Below are positions 36,787 to 47,837 of a stretch of DNA of 64,000 bases, piece after piece. The notes below the pieces were generated by a model, which was given only the letters and a program-made list of their open reading frames with translations, searched no databases and had not been told where the DNA came from. The stretch comes from an uncultured bacterium (lineage in GTDB: Bacteria > Actinomycetota > Actinomycetes > S36-B12 > CAIYMF01), in the NCBI GenBank assembly GCA_903826575.1, contig CAIKEU010000013.1:1-64000 (forward strand), read 5' to 3'. Every line of letters begins with the position of its first letter. Positions within the stretch are counted from its first letter, which is position 1. A program made the position numbers and the translations under genes.

Positions 36787-38004
36787 TCAGCCAGCCATTT
36801 CCATGGTTGGTTGCTCGATCTTGGCCCACGCACCGAACCGTTCAGCAAATGGCGGCGCGGTGATGCCATGGGCAAACACACACATCAGGACCGTGACGCC
36901 CATGACACCCCAAACCTCGCGGGGCAGGTCGGTGCCGAACTCCTCAAAAGCGATCAACGCGAAGACGACAGACGCAAGTCCACGCGGGCCGAACCACGCG
37001 ATGAACCACTTTGTCGGCTCGCGTAGGCCCGAACCGGCAAGTGAGAGCCATAGTGGGAGCATGCGAATGGGGATCAGGGCAAGCAGGGCAAAGAACACGC
37101 ACGGCCACGTGACGTAGTCGGCTAAATGGCTCACGAAGAGCATGCCAAATAGTGCCCAGACCGCGAATCCCATCAGGGTATTCATTTCCTCCGCAAGCAT
37201 GATGTCGTGATCGAGTTGTTCCCCGGCGGAACCTGCATATGCGGTTCCGGCGATGAACGCGGCAATGAATCCGTTTCCGTGGAGCAGTTCCGCGCCGAAG
37301 AATGCCAGCAGAGGGATCACGACGACGCCGATCTGCGCCATCGTCGGATCGGCCCAGCCGCGCAGCTCCGCTTTTCGTAGAAGCCAACCGAAGACAAATC
37401 CAAGCACTATTCCGAACAGGGCCCCGATCAGGATTTCAGTGGCAGCGTGCAGGAATGCCGACATGGCCGAGATAGAAGTACTGGAACCGTGTGCAAGGGT
37501 CAGGGCGAAGAGCACCACCGGGGTAGCAAGGCCGTCATTCAGGCCACTTTCCCCATTGAGGAGTCGACGGACTCGAGTGGGGACGATCGGGTTAAGAATG
37601 GTTGGAGCCCCGAGGCCGGCGTCCGTTGGCGCGAGTGCCGAGGCGATGAAGAGCACGAAAGCAACGGATAACTCAGGGAACAGCCATTGAGCGGCGAAGA
37701 ACCCGATTGCGATCGAGATGGGAAGGGCGACAAATAGCATCCGCGCCAGAAGTTTCCAGTCACCGAGGAGTTCACGCGGGTGCGCCTGCGCTGCATCATG
37801 AAACAGAATCAGGGCTAGCGTCGCCTCTGCCAAGAGCTTAATCGCATCATTGCCAGCCGGAACGATGAATCGAGCCAGGCCAAGTAGCGCGCCCACCAAA
37901 GTGAAGACAATTGGTGGACTGACGTAGAACTGTTTGGCTCGACCAGATACGAGCGTGTACCCCATCACGATGATGGCGAAGATGGCAATGGCCCCTCCTC
38001 CCAC
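36787..38004 (-). CDS. Cation:proton antiporter (NhaP/CPA1-like)
   Basis: FIASALAPTDAGLGAPTI…ESGLNDGLATPVVLFAL…AWFGPRGLASVVFAL. Confidence 0.9.
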   Translation of the reverse strand: MGGGAIAIFAIIVMGYTLVSGRAKQFYVSPPIVFTLVGALLGLARFIVPAGNDAIKLLAEATLALILFHDAAQAHPRELLGDWKLLARMLFVALPISIAIGFFAAQWLFPELSVAFVLFIASALAPTDAGLGAPTILNPIVPTRVRRLLNGESGLNDGLATPVVLFALTLAHGSSTSISAMSAFLHAATEILIGALFGIVLGFVFGWLLRKAELRGWADPTMAQIGVVVIPLLAFFGAELLHGNGFIAAFIAGTAYAGSAGEQLDHDIMLAEEMNTLMGFAVWALFGMLFVSHLADYVTWPCVFFALLALIPIRMLPLWLSLAGSGLREPTKWFIAWFGPRGLASVVFALIAFEEFGTDLPREVWGVMGVTVLMCVFAHGITAPPFAERFGAWAKIEQPTMEMAG

Positions 38005-38142
38005 GCGAAAACACCACCTTCATTGCAATCAGCTCATGGTCTGTCGTCAGAACGGCACCTGCCAACGTCGAGTCCTGGCCGTCAACTGCGCGCATCGCAG
38101 TCTTCCATGCCACTAGCCCACAAGCACGCAGAACGCCACGAC

Positions 38143-38745
38143 TCAGAGGCCGCCCGGGATCGACACGTAAGCGAAGAGTAAGAATCGCGCGCTCCTGCCA
38201 ATGAATACCGCCGGCAGGAAGATGCGCAACGGAATCTTAAGCGTGCCCGCGGCCAGGCCGGCCATGTCGAAGATTGGATTCGGTGGGGCAGAAAACACCA
38301 TGAGGAAGAGGAACGACCGCATCGGTGTGCTCATCTGTTCCGTCGTCCAGGTAACTGCTTTAGATTTGCCCAATACTTGCCGGCCGGCTCGGCCTGCGTA
38401 GTAGCCGCTGAGTTCACCCAAGACAGATCCCGCCGCGGCCAACAGCGCCGCTAACCACGGCAACCCAGCCTTGCCAAGAATTGCCAGCATGATGCCGTTG
38501 TACGGAATCGGAATCAGCACAGTGACGTTGGCGACGAAAGCCAGAATGAACGCACCCGGATAAATCACATTGACAAGACTGTGCAGCCAGTCCGTGACCG
38601 CAGGTCTGGTCAGGACCCAATAGGCGGCGTAATTCAGGGCCAGCATCCCGGCGATACCGAGCGCCGTAAGGGCGATTCGACGCTTAGACCACGTGCGAAT
38701 GCCTACAACTTCTGGCTCAGTTGGTTGCCCGATCTCGTGACTCAC
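38143..38745 (-). CDS. VTT/DedA-like small membrane protein
   Basis: IPIPYNGIMLAILGKAGLPWLAALLAAAGSVLGELSGYYAGRAGR. Confidence 0.75.
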   Translation of the reverse strand: MSHEIGQPTEPEVVGIRTWSKRRIALTALGIAGMLALNYAAYWVLTRPAVTDWLHSLVNVIYPGAFILAFVANVTVLIPIPYNGIMLAILGKAGLPWLAALLAAAGSVLGELSGYYAGRAGRQVLGKSKAVTWTTEQMSTPMRSFLFLMVFSAPPNPIFDMAGLAAGTLKIPLRIFLPAVFIGRSARFLLFAYVSIPGGL

Positions 38746-39695
38746 GAGGGGGACGGACTCTCAGGCTCACTCTCACCGGTCATCGCGTCGGACATTTCAA
38801 CATCGTCGCTCGCTGGCTCAATCACCGCAGAGTCAGCACCATCGGCATCATCTGGCGCAGCAATTTCGTCGCCCGACATATCCGTCTCGTCAACAGGGCG
38901 GTAAGCAGTCCACAGAACCCACAGTCCAAAGGGGACGAGTACCAGGCACATGTACTGCGCACCCGTGAGTCCAAATACTCGCTCATCATGGGTGCGCAAA
39001 ATATCAGTGAGGAAGCGCAGGACACCGTACGAGATCAAGAAGGTCGCGCTAATGACCCCAGGGCGCGCTCCACGCCGATCCAGCCAGAACAGCGCAGCGA
39101 TGACGGGGATGAGCCAGATAACTTCGTAGATGGCGGTGTTGTGATACGTCTGGCCAACAACGAGCGGACCTTCAACAGTGACACCACCGAGATAGTGCAT
39201 GCCGAGGAAAAAGTCCGTGGGGCCACCGAGGTGTTCACCAACGGAGATGCAGCCAAAGCGACCGATCATCTGCCCGACGGCCAAGCCCATGATTGCGCCG
39301 TCAAGAAGTGCCCATTTTTGTGTACGTGGCCACTTGCGCGTTACGAACGGCGCAATGAGCACAGCGGAAATCAGGCCACCGCTAAATTGCAGACCGCCCT
39401 TCCAGACTGCAAAAACGTCCAACGGACCATTGAGTTGGTGGATATGAGTGGCTGCCCACAGCAGTCGCGCACCGATAAGTCCCGAGGCCACCAAAATGAA
39501 CCCGACGCGTTCGGTATCCCGCGAAGGAATTCCGAATCGCTCGTTACGACGAGCCGCGATAGTGATTCCGATCAAGATTCCGACCGCAACGAACAAGCCA
39601 AAGGTCCGGATGTGAATCGGGCCAAGCGTGATCGTCGGGAATGAGTAATACGGGATTCCGGTAGCAAGCAGTGTTCCGGAAACCAAAGACATCAT
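38742..39695 (-). CDS. lgt: Prolipoprotein diacylglyceryl transferase
   Basis: GPIHIRTFGLFVAVGILIG…GLAVGQMIGRFGCISVGEHLGGPTD…HNTAIYE. Confidence 0.9.
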   Translation of the reverse strand: MMSLVSGTLLATGIPYYSFPTITLGPIHIRTFGLFVAVGILIGITIAARRNERFGIPSRDTERVGFILVASGLIGARLLWAATHIHQLNGPLDVFAVWKGGLQFSGGLISAVLIAPFVTRKWPRTQKWALLDGAIMGLAVGQMIGRFGCISVGEHLGGPTDFFLGMHYLGGVTVEGPLVVGQTYHNTAIYEVIWLIPVIAALFWLDRRGARPGVISATFLISYGVLRFLTDILRTHDERVFGLTGAQYMCLVLVPFGLWVLWTAYRPVDETDMSGDEIAAPDDADGADSAVIEPASDDVEMSDAMTGESEPESPSPS

Positions 39696-39842
39696 GACCT
39701 CATCGTAAGCCGCAGGAGCGCGGTCACGACAGCAGGGACGACGAGCCGCCAAACGTCAACGAACAGCAGTCGGTACTTCGTTCCCACCAGCCAATTGCTT
39801 CGGCGCTTTGGACGACAGCCACGACGTCACTGTGCCTGCACT

Positions 39843-41969
39843 CTAGGCGCCGATTTCGATCCAATCGCCGAGCCCAGCGGGCTTACCAAACAGATATCCC
39901 TGACCATGCGTCCAGCCCATGCCACGAAGGAAGGCCGATTGGACGGGTGTCTCAACACCCTCGGCAACTCCGATAAGGCCGATCGAAAATGCCAAACTAG
40001 CCAACCCTTCGGCCAGCGCATACGAGGCTGAATCCGGATCTGAAAGGGAGGACACAAATGAGCGGTCGAGCTTGATCCCCGTCACCGGCAGATCACGCAA
40101 CAACGAGATTGATGAATATCCGGTGCCGAAATCATCGACATGGATTCCGATACCTAAATCTCGGAGTCTGGCGAGATCCTCTTGCAAACTGCGTCGGGTG
40201 GACATCACCGCTGTTTCAGTGAGTTCGATGATCAGCCGTGTTGGGTCGATTCCTGAGTCCACGATCGTGTCGACGGTCGCATCAAGCCAATCCGTCTGCG
40301 CAAGTTCAATCGCCGACACGTTCACGGCAACGTGCTCAGTCATCCCAGGGTTACCCGCGATATCGCGACAAACCTGGCCTAAAACCTTTCTACCGATCAC
40401 AGTGATCAGGGATGAGTCCTCGGCAACTCCAAGGAAGGCGCCAGGGCTGAGCAATCCCTGCTGCGGATGATTCCAACGCACGAGCGCCTCAAAACCAATC
40501 CGACTGCTGTCTGACAACTGATGCACCGGCTGGTAATGAACGATGAATTCGTCATTGTCGATGGCATCCCGCAGGGCACCCTCGGTCTCCAACCGGGCCA
40601 TCGCCGCATCGGCCATGCTCAAGTCGAAAATCCGCCAGCGCGCCTTGCCGTCGCGCTTGGCTTCCGAAAGCGCAACATCGGCGTCTTGAAGCAACCCTGT
40701 TGCCGTTGATCCAGGACGTGCGAGCGCGGCACCCACCGATGTCGTCATGACGACGCGACGACCAGCGATGACGAAGTCGTCCTTAAGCGACTGAGTCATA
40801 AGGTGCGCGTAGTAGGTGAGCAGCGCTTCATCCGCGGGCTGGGGAGCGACGATCACGAACTCGTCCCCACCGAACCGCCCAACGATTGCATCACGACCCA
40901 AATAGGTAGTGAACCGCTCAGCAACAGCCTTCAAGAGCTCATCGCCAGCAATATGGCCCAAGGTTTCGTTGATGAGTTTGAAGTTATCGAGATCGGCGAA
41001 CAACACTCCAACACGTCCTGCGTCACCACGAGATGAGTCCAGCGCACGCTCTACCGCCTGCATCACCGTGTTGCGATTTGATAGTGAGGTCAACGGATCG
41101 CGGGCCGCGAGATCCGCAAGCCGTCGACGAGACGTGGTTTGCTCGGTGATATCAACGACCTGCTTGGTCAGCAGAACCACCGAGCCGTCGTCATCGCGGG
41201 CCGCAGCCACGGTGACATCGCCGTACAACATGTTGCCGGCGGCGTCTCTAAATCGCTGTACTCGGCGGAAGGTATCGAGCTCGCCCTTGGAAATGCGGTC
41301 AAGAAGTTCTGCTTCGACGATGAGATCGTCCGCGTTTGTCACAACAGACCACGAACCACCAATGAGTTCGTCCTCATCCCTACCAACAAATTCGCAGAGG
41401 GCTTCATTCACGTTGATGATGTCGAAATGAGGATTCATTAGCGCCATGCCAACCCCTGCATGCTGCATAGCTGAGCGGTAACGCTTTTCTGAAAGTAAGA
41501 GTGCGCGACGCGACAGACGCTGTTCGTGAATGTCGTGCAGGCCGACCATGAAGCCCTCGACCGAGTCCCCCTCGCGCATCATCGGGCGAGCGCGGCCCTC
41601 GAACCACCGCTTGCTGCCATCGCGATGGATCAACTCCATTTCCTGAACGACGCTTTGCCCAGCCAACAATTGATCGCGGTTACTCTCCACCCAGGCGAGA
41701 TCTTGATCCGGCGCAAGCAGGCTTAAAGCCGGTGCCCCTATGAGTTCATGGGGCTTCCAGCCCAGCCATTGAGTCACCGATGGCGAAATCCACTGAATGA
41801 TCAAGCCATTGGTTTGATAAACGATGTCCGAGGCATTTTCCGCCAACAGGCGGTAGCGCTCTTCACTAGAAAGGTCTAGGTGGGCGTCCGAGGCGCGGCG
41901 CTGAAGGGGAACGCTCTCCATACTCATGCGCCGCCCCTTGACACAAACAGGCGTGGCCGTACGACTCAC
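39843..41969 (-). CDS. PAS-PAS-GGDEF-EAL bifunctional c-di-GMP signalling protein
   Basis: FGGDEFVIV in GGDEF domain; RIGFEALVRWNHP and DDFGTGYSS in EAL domain; PAS repeats upstream. Confidence 0.95.
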   Translation of the reverse strand: MSRTATPVCVKGRRMSMESVPLQRRASDAHLDLSSEERYRLLAENASDIVYQTNGLIIQWISPSVTQWLGWKPHELIGAPALSLLAPDQDLAWVESNRDQLLAGQSVVQEMELIHRDGSKRWFEGRARPMMREGDSVEGFMVGLHDIHEQRLSRRALLLSEKRYRSAMQHAGVGMALMNPHFDIINVNEALCEFVGRDEDELIGGSWSVVTNADDLIVEAELLDRISKGELDTFRRVQRFRDAAGNMLYGDVTVAAARDDDGSVVLLTKQVVDITEQTTSRRRLADLAARDPLTSLSNRNTVMQAVERALDSSRGDAGRVGVLFADLDNFKLINETLGHIAGDELLKAVAERFTTYLGRDAIVGRFGGDEFVIVAPQPADEALLTYYAHLMTQSLKDDFVIAGRRVVMTTSVGAALARPGSTATGLLQDADVALSEAKRDGKARWRIFDLSMADAAMARLETEGALRDAIDNDEFIVHYQPVHQLSDSSRIGFEALVRWNHPQQGLLSPGAFLGVAEDSSLITVIGRKVLGQVCRDIAGNPGMTEHVAVNVSAIELAQTDWLDATVDTIVDSGIDPTRLIIELTETAVMSTRRSLQEDLARLRDLGIGIHVDDFGTGYSSISLLRDLPVTGIKLDRSFVSSLSDPDSASYALAEGLASLAFSIGLIGVAEGVETPVQSAFLRGMGWTHGQGYLFGKPAGLGDWIEIGA

Positions 41970-42097
41970 GCCTGATTATGGTCGCAAGGTTTTGTCATCT
42001 TCGGAAGGGCGAATCCTTTACTGGACCCCCCAAACGGGTGTTCGTTGAGTAATTCTTGCGTTAGCCGTGCCGGCAATAGTGGCTTTACTCTTCGACC

Positions 42098-43156
42098 ATG
42101 CGCTTCTCCCGTGACGATGTCTCCGCACTGGCCCAGAACAGGCTGGCTCGCATTCTTGACGCGCTGCCTGATTCGGCGGCAACTCGGTTGGCCGGCGGCC
42201 CACGCTCCGTCGATGGCCAAGTACTCGATCCACATCTGGCAATGCTGCTAGCTGTTGACGAACGTATCCGACCAGGTGACGCCGATATCCCGGTCGCCGA
42301 ACAGCGCGCAATAAATCTCTCGGCATCACGAATTGCCGCGGGTACTCCCATCGAGATCGGTCCGGTTCGAGACCTGATGATCGACGGCGGTGCGGGCCAA
42401 CTGCGGGCTCGTCTCTACACACCGCCCACGCTTGGAACTAATCGTCCACTAGTCGTGTTCTTTCACGGAGGCGGCTGGGTTGTCGGCAGCGTGGATAGCC
42501 ACGATCAGCCATGTCGCCTTCTGAGCAAGTACGCCGATGTGCACGTTCTCTCGGTCGACTACCGGCTCGCACCCGAACATCCGTTCCCAGCAGCAGTCGA
42601 AGATGGACTGGCCGCATTCCTGTGGGCCAACGAACACGCCGAATCACTTGGCGTGAGGTCGGGTCGGGTTGCCGTCGCGGGTGATAGCGCAGGCGGCAAT
42701 ATCGCTGCCGTTGTGTGTCACCAAACTCGCGATCAAGGGTTACCGCAACCAGTGGCCCAACTTCTGATCTACCCCGCCACAGATGGAAGTGTTAATCGTC
42801 CGTCAAAGGACCTGTTCGGTCACGGGTTCTTCCTCGACCGTCCGCAGATGGACACCTACTGGGACACCTACCGCGCGGGCACCGCTCACAGCGATCCTCG
42901 ACTGTCGCCACTATGTTCGGCCGACTTCTCCAACCTCGCTCCGGCCGTGATCTCAACGGGCGCCCTCGACCCGTTGCGCGATGAGGGGGAGGCGTATGCA
43001 CATGCTTTGAGGGAGGCCGGTGTTTCTGTAGCGCTGCGTCGGGCGAGCGGACTAGTACACGGCTTCTTCAGCATGACGGGCATTCACCGTGCGTCACTCG
43101 AAGAATCAATCGCCATCGCCGGCGCATTCTCCGCGCTGATGGACACGACGAGTTAG
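42098..43156 (+). CDS. Alpha/beta hydrolase of the HSL/lipase family
   Basis: VVFFHGGGWVVGS…VDYRLAPEHPFPAAVED…VAVAGDSAGGNIAAVV. Confidence 0.9.
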   Translation: MRFSRDDVSALAQNRLARILDALPDSAATRLAGGPRSVDGQVLDPHLAMLLAVDERIRPGDADIPVAEQRAINLSASRIAAGTPIEIGPVRDLMIDGGAGQLRARLYTPPTLGTNRPLVVFFHGGGWVVGSVDSHDQPCRLLSKYADVHVLSVDYRLAPEHPFPAAVEDGLAAFLWANEHAESLGVRSGRVAVAGDSAGGNIAAVVCHQTRDQGLPQPVAQLLIYPATDGSVNRPSKDLFGHGFFLDRPQMDTYWDTYRAGTAHSDPRLSPLCSADFSNLAPAVISTGALDPLRDEGEAYAHALREAGVSVALRRASGLVHGFFSMTGIHRASLEESIAIAGAFSALMDTTS

Positions 43157-43211
43157 CCCACGTCATCTGATCGAACCATGCAACCGCGACGTGAGGCAGA
43201 CGACGTCAGGA

Positions 43212-43682
43212 TCAGGGGGTTACATCTGAGTTCGAGTACACCAACGACGCGCGGTGTTCCTCATCGTGCGTGAGAATTTCAATGACCAGGCCGCGAACGT
43301 CAATCTCACCGAATGTTTCGTGCACCGCTCGCGCCGTCCAATCATTATCCGTCAGATCGCGAAGCGCCATCAGAAATGAAATCCGCTGAGCCATCACTCG
43401 TGCCGAAGCATCCTCAACGGTCCACGATGCGTACGTCTCGACAGTTGCGTGGGCGTCTGGCTCCCACCACTCATACGCGGGAGGCGTGAGGCCGGCCCGA
43501 TGAGCGGAGACCATTTGCTCGAGTCGCACCGACCAGACCTGCTCGTCTACCTCCGATACGTGGCCCAAGATGGTCGCGGGTGACCACTGGTCAGGTATCG
43601 CTCTCGCTGAGGCAGCTGACTCGATCATGCGATCGACGCTCATCAGCAGTTCGACAAGTAGTACAGAGATTGGATTGGACAC
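43212..43682 (-). CDS. DinB-like domain protein
   Basis: PDQWSPATILGHVSEVDEQVWSVRL…LTHDEEHRASL. Confidence 0.7.
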   Translation of the reverse strand: MSNPISVLLVELLMSVDRMIESAASARAIPDQWSPATILGHVSEVDEQVWSVRLEQMVSAHRAGLTPPAYEWWEPDAHATVETYASWTVEDASARVMAQRISFLMALRDLTDNDWTARAVHETFGEIDVRGLVIEILTHDEEHRASLVYSNSDVTP

Positions 43683-43910
43683 CGCGCCAGCGTATTACGC
43701 CCCAAGCTCCACGCCGGAACTGGTCATAATTACAAGCGGGTCGTCATTACTCGGACGTTTGGAGTTGCCATGAGCCCACAGAGCACAGCGGTTGTGATCG
43801 TTTCTTGGGGTGCGGCCATAAGTGGCGGCGGCCATCGCCAACGGCCCGCAACCATTCGCCCGTCGTCCACTCCCCAGCACGATTTCACTCAGCCGCGCTA
43901 ACGTCGGAGC

Positions 43911-44471
43911 ATGGCAATTCGCGGGATAGTCGTAGCTGGCGGTTCGAGTAAACGATTTGGCCGCAACAAGCTCGTCGAAATGGTTGACGGAACTGAGCTT
44001 CGACATCATTCGATCGCGGCCGCATCCACAGCGTGTGAAAACGTGATCGTTGTTGGGTTCGACGTAGAGACGAACTACTCCAATGTGACGGTTGTACGTG
44101 AGAACCCGCCGGGCAGTGGTCCCTTCGCCGCTGTTGCAGCCGGAATTGATGAGCTGGCCCCTGAGACCGATGATGTGATCGTTGTGTTGGCTGGCGACTT
44201 GGTCTCGCCCAGTGATGCGCTGCCCGCACTCATTCACGCAGTCACCAACTCATCGGCCGATGCCGCCGTAATCGTTGACGCCCATCGACGTCGACAGCCA
44301 CTCCTAGCCTGTTATCGGGCAAGCGCGCTGCTCACGTTGTTTGCAAGCACGGATCCGGTGAACCGGCCCGCGATGCAATTGCTCGACGGTCTGCACGTCA
44401 TTGAGGTGAGCGATGGCGGGGACTGGTCGCGCGATATCGATACGCCCGCAGATCTCGAGTCGTCGCCCTGA
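43911..44471 (+). CDS. Molybdenum cofactor guanylyltransferase-like NTP transferase
   Basis: GIVVAGGSSKRFGRNKLVEMVDGTEL…VVLAGDLVSPS…DIDTPADLE. Confidence 0.8.
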   Translation: MAIRGIVVAGGSSKRFGRNKLVEMVDGTELRHHSIAAASTACENVIVVGFDVETNYSNVTVVRENPPGSGPFAAVAAGIDELAPETDDVIVVLAGDLVSPSDALPALIHAVTNSSADAAVIVDAHRRRQPLLACYRASALLTLFASTDPVNRPAMQLLDGLHVIEVSDGGDWSRDIDTPADLESSP

Positions 44472-44485
44472 CCTCGGCGGGTCGC

Positions 44486-45745
44486 ATGGCGAGCACGAGC
44501 GCGGACGGTCAGGATCAACACATGGCCGTTTCTGAGCTCTCCTGGATGCAGGCTCGACGCGCTGCGCGTGAATGTGCGCGACCCGGGCCGATCGTCGAGT
44601 CAACCTTGGAAGATGCGATCGGATCAGTGCTGGCTGAGCCTTTACAAGCACTCACCGCACTACCTCCCTTTGACGTTTCAGCGATGGACGGATTCGCCGT
44701 GGCCGGCCCGGGGCCGTGGCTCGTGGTTGGTGACGTCCGCGCCGGGTCACTCAGCGAACGTGTTGCAGATGGCACGGCCGTGCGCATCGCAACCGGGGCA
44801 GCGATGCCGATGGGAACAGATGCCGTATTGCGCCGCGAACATTCGCTGACATCGCGTGATAGTGACGGTGAACGGCTCTACGTTGGAGATGCATCAACCA
44901 GCCGCACAGCACCACATCCGGGTTTTGTCGAAGCGGGTGCAGATATTCGTCCACGCGGTCAGGAATGTGCGGCTGGCGAACCACTACTCGAGCCAGGTGG
45001 AGTCGTGACTCCCGCGGTTGTTGGAATGGCTGCGGCCGCTGGCTACGACGTAATTCGAGTCGTTCGCCCGCCCAGTGTTGCAATTTTGATTCTTGGGGAC
45101 GAACTGCTCTCGCGGGGCATCGCTCGTGACGGACGTATTCGCGACGCACTAGGGCCGATGCTTCCTGGCTGGATTTCATGGGCCGGCGGCCGAGCATTTC
45201 CTCCGCAGCACCTTCCGGACACGATTGACGAACTTGTGGTCGCAATCGACGATGCCAACGCAGACGTGATCGTCACGACAGGCTCGACGGCGGCCGGGCC
45301 TGCCGACCACCTGCACGCGGCACTGAACTTCCTGGGTGCTCGGTGGCAGGTCGACGGAGTTCACGTTCGGCCGGGCCATCCGATGTGTCTGGCTACTCTG
45401 CCCGATGGACGACATGTCGTCGGGCTGCCAGGAAATCCCCTTGCGGCCGTATCGGCAGTTCTCACGTTGCTCGTACCGATGTTGGCAACGCTGCGCGGTG
45501 AACACGGCGCGGATGAAGCCTCCATCTTGGAAGCAGTTCTTACGGTTGACGTTCGCCCGCATCCGGACAGCACGCGCTTGCTCCCCGTTCGGCGCGGCTT
45601 TAGCGGCCCCGAAATAACCGCCACGCCAACGATGCACGTCGGTCCCGCGATGCTTCGTGGGCTTTCCCTCGCTGACGGCGTCGCCGTCATTCCCCCTGGC
45701 GGTGGCACGATCGGATCGTTTGTGAAAGTGCTTCCACTTCCGTAG
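44486..45745 (+). CDS. moeA: Molybdopterin molybdotransferase
   Basis: PPFDVSAMDGFAV…IATGAAMPMGTDAVLRRE…ILGDEL…VVGLPGNPLAAVSAV. Confidence 0.9.
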   Translation: MASTSADGQDQHMAVSELSWMQARRAARECARPGPIVESTLEDAIGSVLAEPLQALTALPPFDVSAMDGFAVAGPGPWLVVGDVRAGSLSERVADGTAVRIATGAAMPMGTDAVLRREHSLTSRDSDGERLYVGDASTSRTAPHPGFVEAGADIRPRGQECAAGEPLLEPGGVVTPAVVGMAAAAGYDVIRVVRPPSVAILILGDELLSRGIARDGRIRDALGPMLPGWISWAGGRAFPPQHLPDTIDELVVAIDDANADVIVTTGSTAAGPADHLHAALNFLGARWQVDGVHVRPGHPMCLATLPDGRHVVGLPGNPLAAVSAVLTLLVPMLATLRGEHGADEASILEAVLTVDVRPHPDSTRLLPVRRGFSGPEITATPTMHVGPAMLRGLSLADGVAVIPPGGGTIGSFVKVLPLP

Positions 45746-45764
45746 TCGATCAAACAGATACCGC

Positions 45765-46832
45765 TTGGCGACTGGTCATGTGTGGTCGCAGTCGATAGCG
45801 TCCGTGGTTGTGAGTTCTGATGTGACGTTGACGTGGCCACGGGTATATCGGCGACCCCTCACGCTTTTCCTACGTCGAGTCGCGATTGCTCTGGCGTGCC
45901 TACTGATCACGGCGTTTTTGGTCTACATCGAGCGTGCCGGCTATAACGACGCCAATGGCACGCCTATCACCATGATTGATGCTCTGTACTACGCGACAGT
46001 CTCACTTTCGACGACCGGATACGGCGATATCGCTCCGTACAGCGAGCCAGCTCGGCTTGTGAACATTTTCTTGATTACCCCACTGCGTTTCATCTTCCTG
46101 ATCACTCTCGTTAGTACGACGGTCGAGATCCTCACCGAACGCACCCGTGATGAATTCCGCACCCGTCGTTGGAGGTCCACCGTGAACAACCACACCGTCA
46201 TCATTGGCTACGGAGTGAAAGGGCGGAGTACTGCACAAAGCCTCACTGGCAGCGGGGTGGACCCCGGCACCATCGTGATCGTCGACCCATCACCCGCCGT
46301 GATCGAGGAGGCAAACGAACGCGGACATCTTGGCGTTGTTGGCGATGGCGGCCGCGAGGAAATCATGCGGGTGGCATCAGTAGAAACGGCAAAACAGATC
46401 GTCGTGGCGCTCGATCGGGACGATGCGTCCGTCCTAGCCGTACTCACGGCACGACGACTAGCACCTCATGCACGCATCGTGGCCGCTGCTCGAGAATCCA
46501 GAAACAGCGCACTGCTTCGACAAAGTGGCGCCGATGTTGTGGTGCTCACCGCCGAGTCCGCAGGCCACCTCATGGGGTTGTCACTCAATTCACCCGCGGC
46601 CGGTGATTTCGTCGAAGATATTCTCGAGACCCGGGACGGACTCGAGATCGTCGAGCGAGCTGCAACAGCCTCAGACATCGGCAGCAGTAGTCAGGACTTG
46701 CTTGTCGGAGGTGAGCTGCTCATTGCGGTTGTACGTATGGGCGTCACGCACAGATTCGACAGTGGGCTCATCTCCACCATCCAAGATGGCGACACACTGC
46801 TCGTCATACATCAGGGCCGGAGGCCGCAGTAA
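45765..46832 (+). CDS. Potassium channel with pore loop and RCK/TrkA-N domains
   Basis: YYATVSLSTTGYGDIAPYSEPARL; NHTVIIGYGVKGRSTAQSLTGSG…; start uncertain. Confidence 0.9.
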   Translation: MATGHVWSQSIASVVVSSDVTLTWPRVYRRPLTLFLRRVAIALACLLITAFLVYIERAGYNDANGTPITMIDALYYATVSLSTTGYGDIAPYSEPARLVNIFLITPLRFIFLITLVSTTVEILTERTRDEFRTRRWRSTVNNHTVIIGYGVKGRSTAQSLTGSGVDPGTIVIVDPSPAVIEEANERGHLGVVGDGGREEIMRVASVETAKQIVVALDRDDASVLAVLTARRLAPHARIVAAARESRNSALLRQSGADVVVLTAESAGHLMGLSLNSPAAGDFVEDILETRDGLEIVERAATASDIGSSSQDLLVGGELLIAVVRMGVTHRFDSGLISTIQDGDTLLVIHQGRRPQ

Positions 46833-47809
46833 TGCATGCCGTTGTCATCACTGAGTTTGGTAAGCCCGAGGTCTTGGTCTGGTCAGAGGTCGACACCCCG
46901 ATCCCCGCACCGGACGAGGTGCTCATCCGGGTCACCGCGAGCGCGGTCAATCGCGCAGATCTCCTGCAGCGTCAGGGCTTTTATGAGCCACCACCTGGAT
47001 CATCGCCCTACCCCGGCCTCGAATGTAGCGGGGTTATCGAGGACGTGGGGTCAGGCGTCACAGGTTGGTCCGTCGGCGACGAGTGCTGTGCGTTGCTCTC
47101 TGGTGGCGGCTACGCCGAACTCGTTGCGGTGCCGGCTGGACAACTAATGCCGTTGCCGATCGGGGTCGACGTTGTCACTGCCGCCGCACTTCCGGAGGTC
47201 GCGTGCACAGTCTGGTCGAATCTCATCGACACCGCCCGCCTCACAGCTGGCGAGACGGTACTTATTCACGGTGGCGGTAGCGGGATTGGCACCTTTGCAA
47301 TTCAGTTTGCCCGCGCCCGAGGGGCCCGCGTCGCCGTCACAGCCGGATCGGCGGAGAAGCTGCAGGCGTGCGCCGATCTTGGTGCCGACATTTTGATCAA
47401 CTATCGCGAGCAGGATTTCGTCGAGGCGATTCGTACGGCCACCGACGGCCACGGCGCAGACGTCATCTTGGACAACATGGGCGCGGAATACCTCGCTCGT
47501 AATATCTCGGCGCTGGCAACCAATGGACGTATCGCAGTCATCGGCTTGCAGGGGGGCGTGAAAGCCGAACTCGATCTGGGCAGGCTCATGGCAACCCGAG
47601 GTTCGGTGTCCGCCACCTCACTGCGCGCCCGGCCAGCAGATGACAAAGCACGCATCTGCTCAGCCGTCGTGGAGAACGTGTGGCCGCTCATCGCATCCGG
47701 CGCGATCAAGCCCATCATCGATCGCAGCATCCCGATGTCAGATGCCGCCGAAGCTCATCGCGTTGTGACGGCAAGTGATCACGTCGGCAAGGTGCTTTTA
47801 CGCACCTGA
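46832..47809 (+). CDS. NAD(P)H quinone oxidoreductase (PIG3-like MDR family)
   Basis: ASAVNRADLLQRQGFYEPPPGSSPYPGLECSGVIEDVGSGV…IHGGGSGIGTFAIQFARARGARV. Confidence 0.9.
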   Translation: MHAVVITEFGKPEVLVWSEVDTPIPAPDEVLIRVTASAVNRADLLQRQGFYEPPPGSSPYPGLECSGVIEDVGSGVTGWSVGDECCALLSGGGYAELVAVPAGQLMPLPIGVDVVTAAALPEVACTVWSNLIDTARLTAGETVLIHGGGSGIGTFAIQFARARGARVAVTAGSAEKLQACADLGADILINYREQDFVEAIRTATDGHGADVILDNMGAEYLARNISALATNGRIAVIGLQGGVKAELDLGRLMATRGSVSATSLRARPADDKARICSAVVENVWPLIASGAIKPIIDRSIPMSDAAEAHRVVTASDHVGKVLLRT

Positions 47810-47837
47810 CCGTCCGTTAACCAATCGCCGTCGGGCA

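Noticed and set aside
38721-39644. 307-aa plus-strand ORF
   Set aside because: Fully antisense to the clearly recognised lgt gene; composition typical of a shadow ORF in GC-rich DNA
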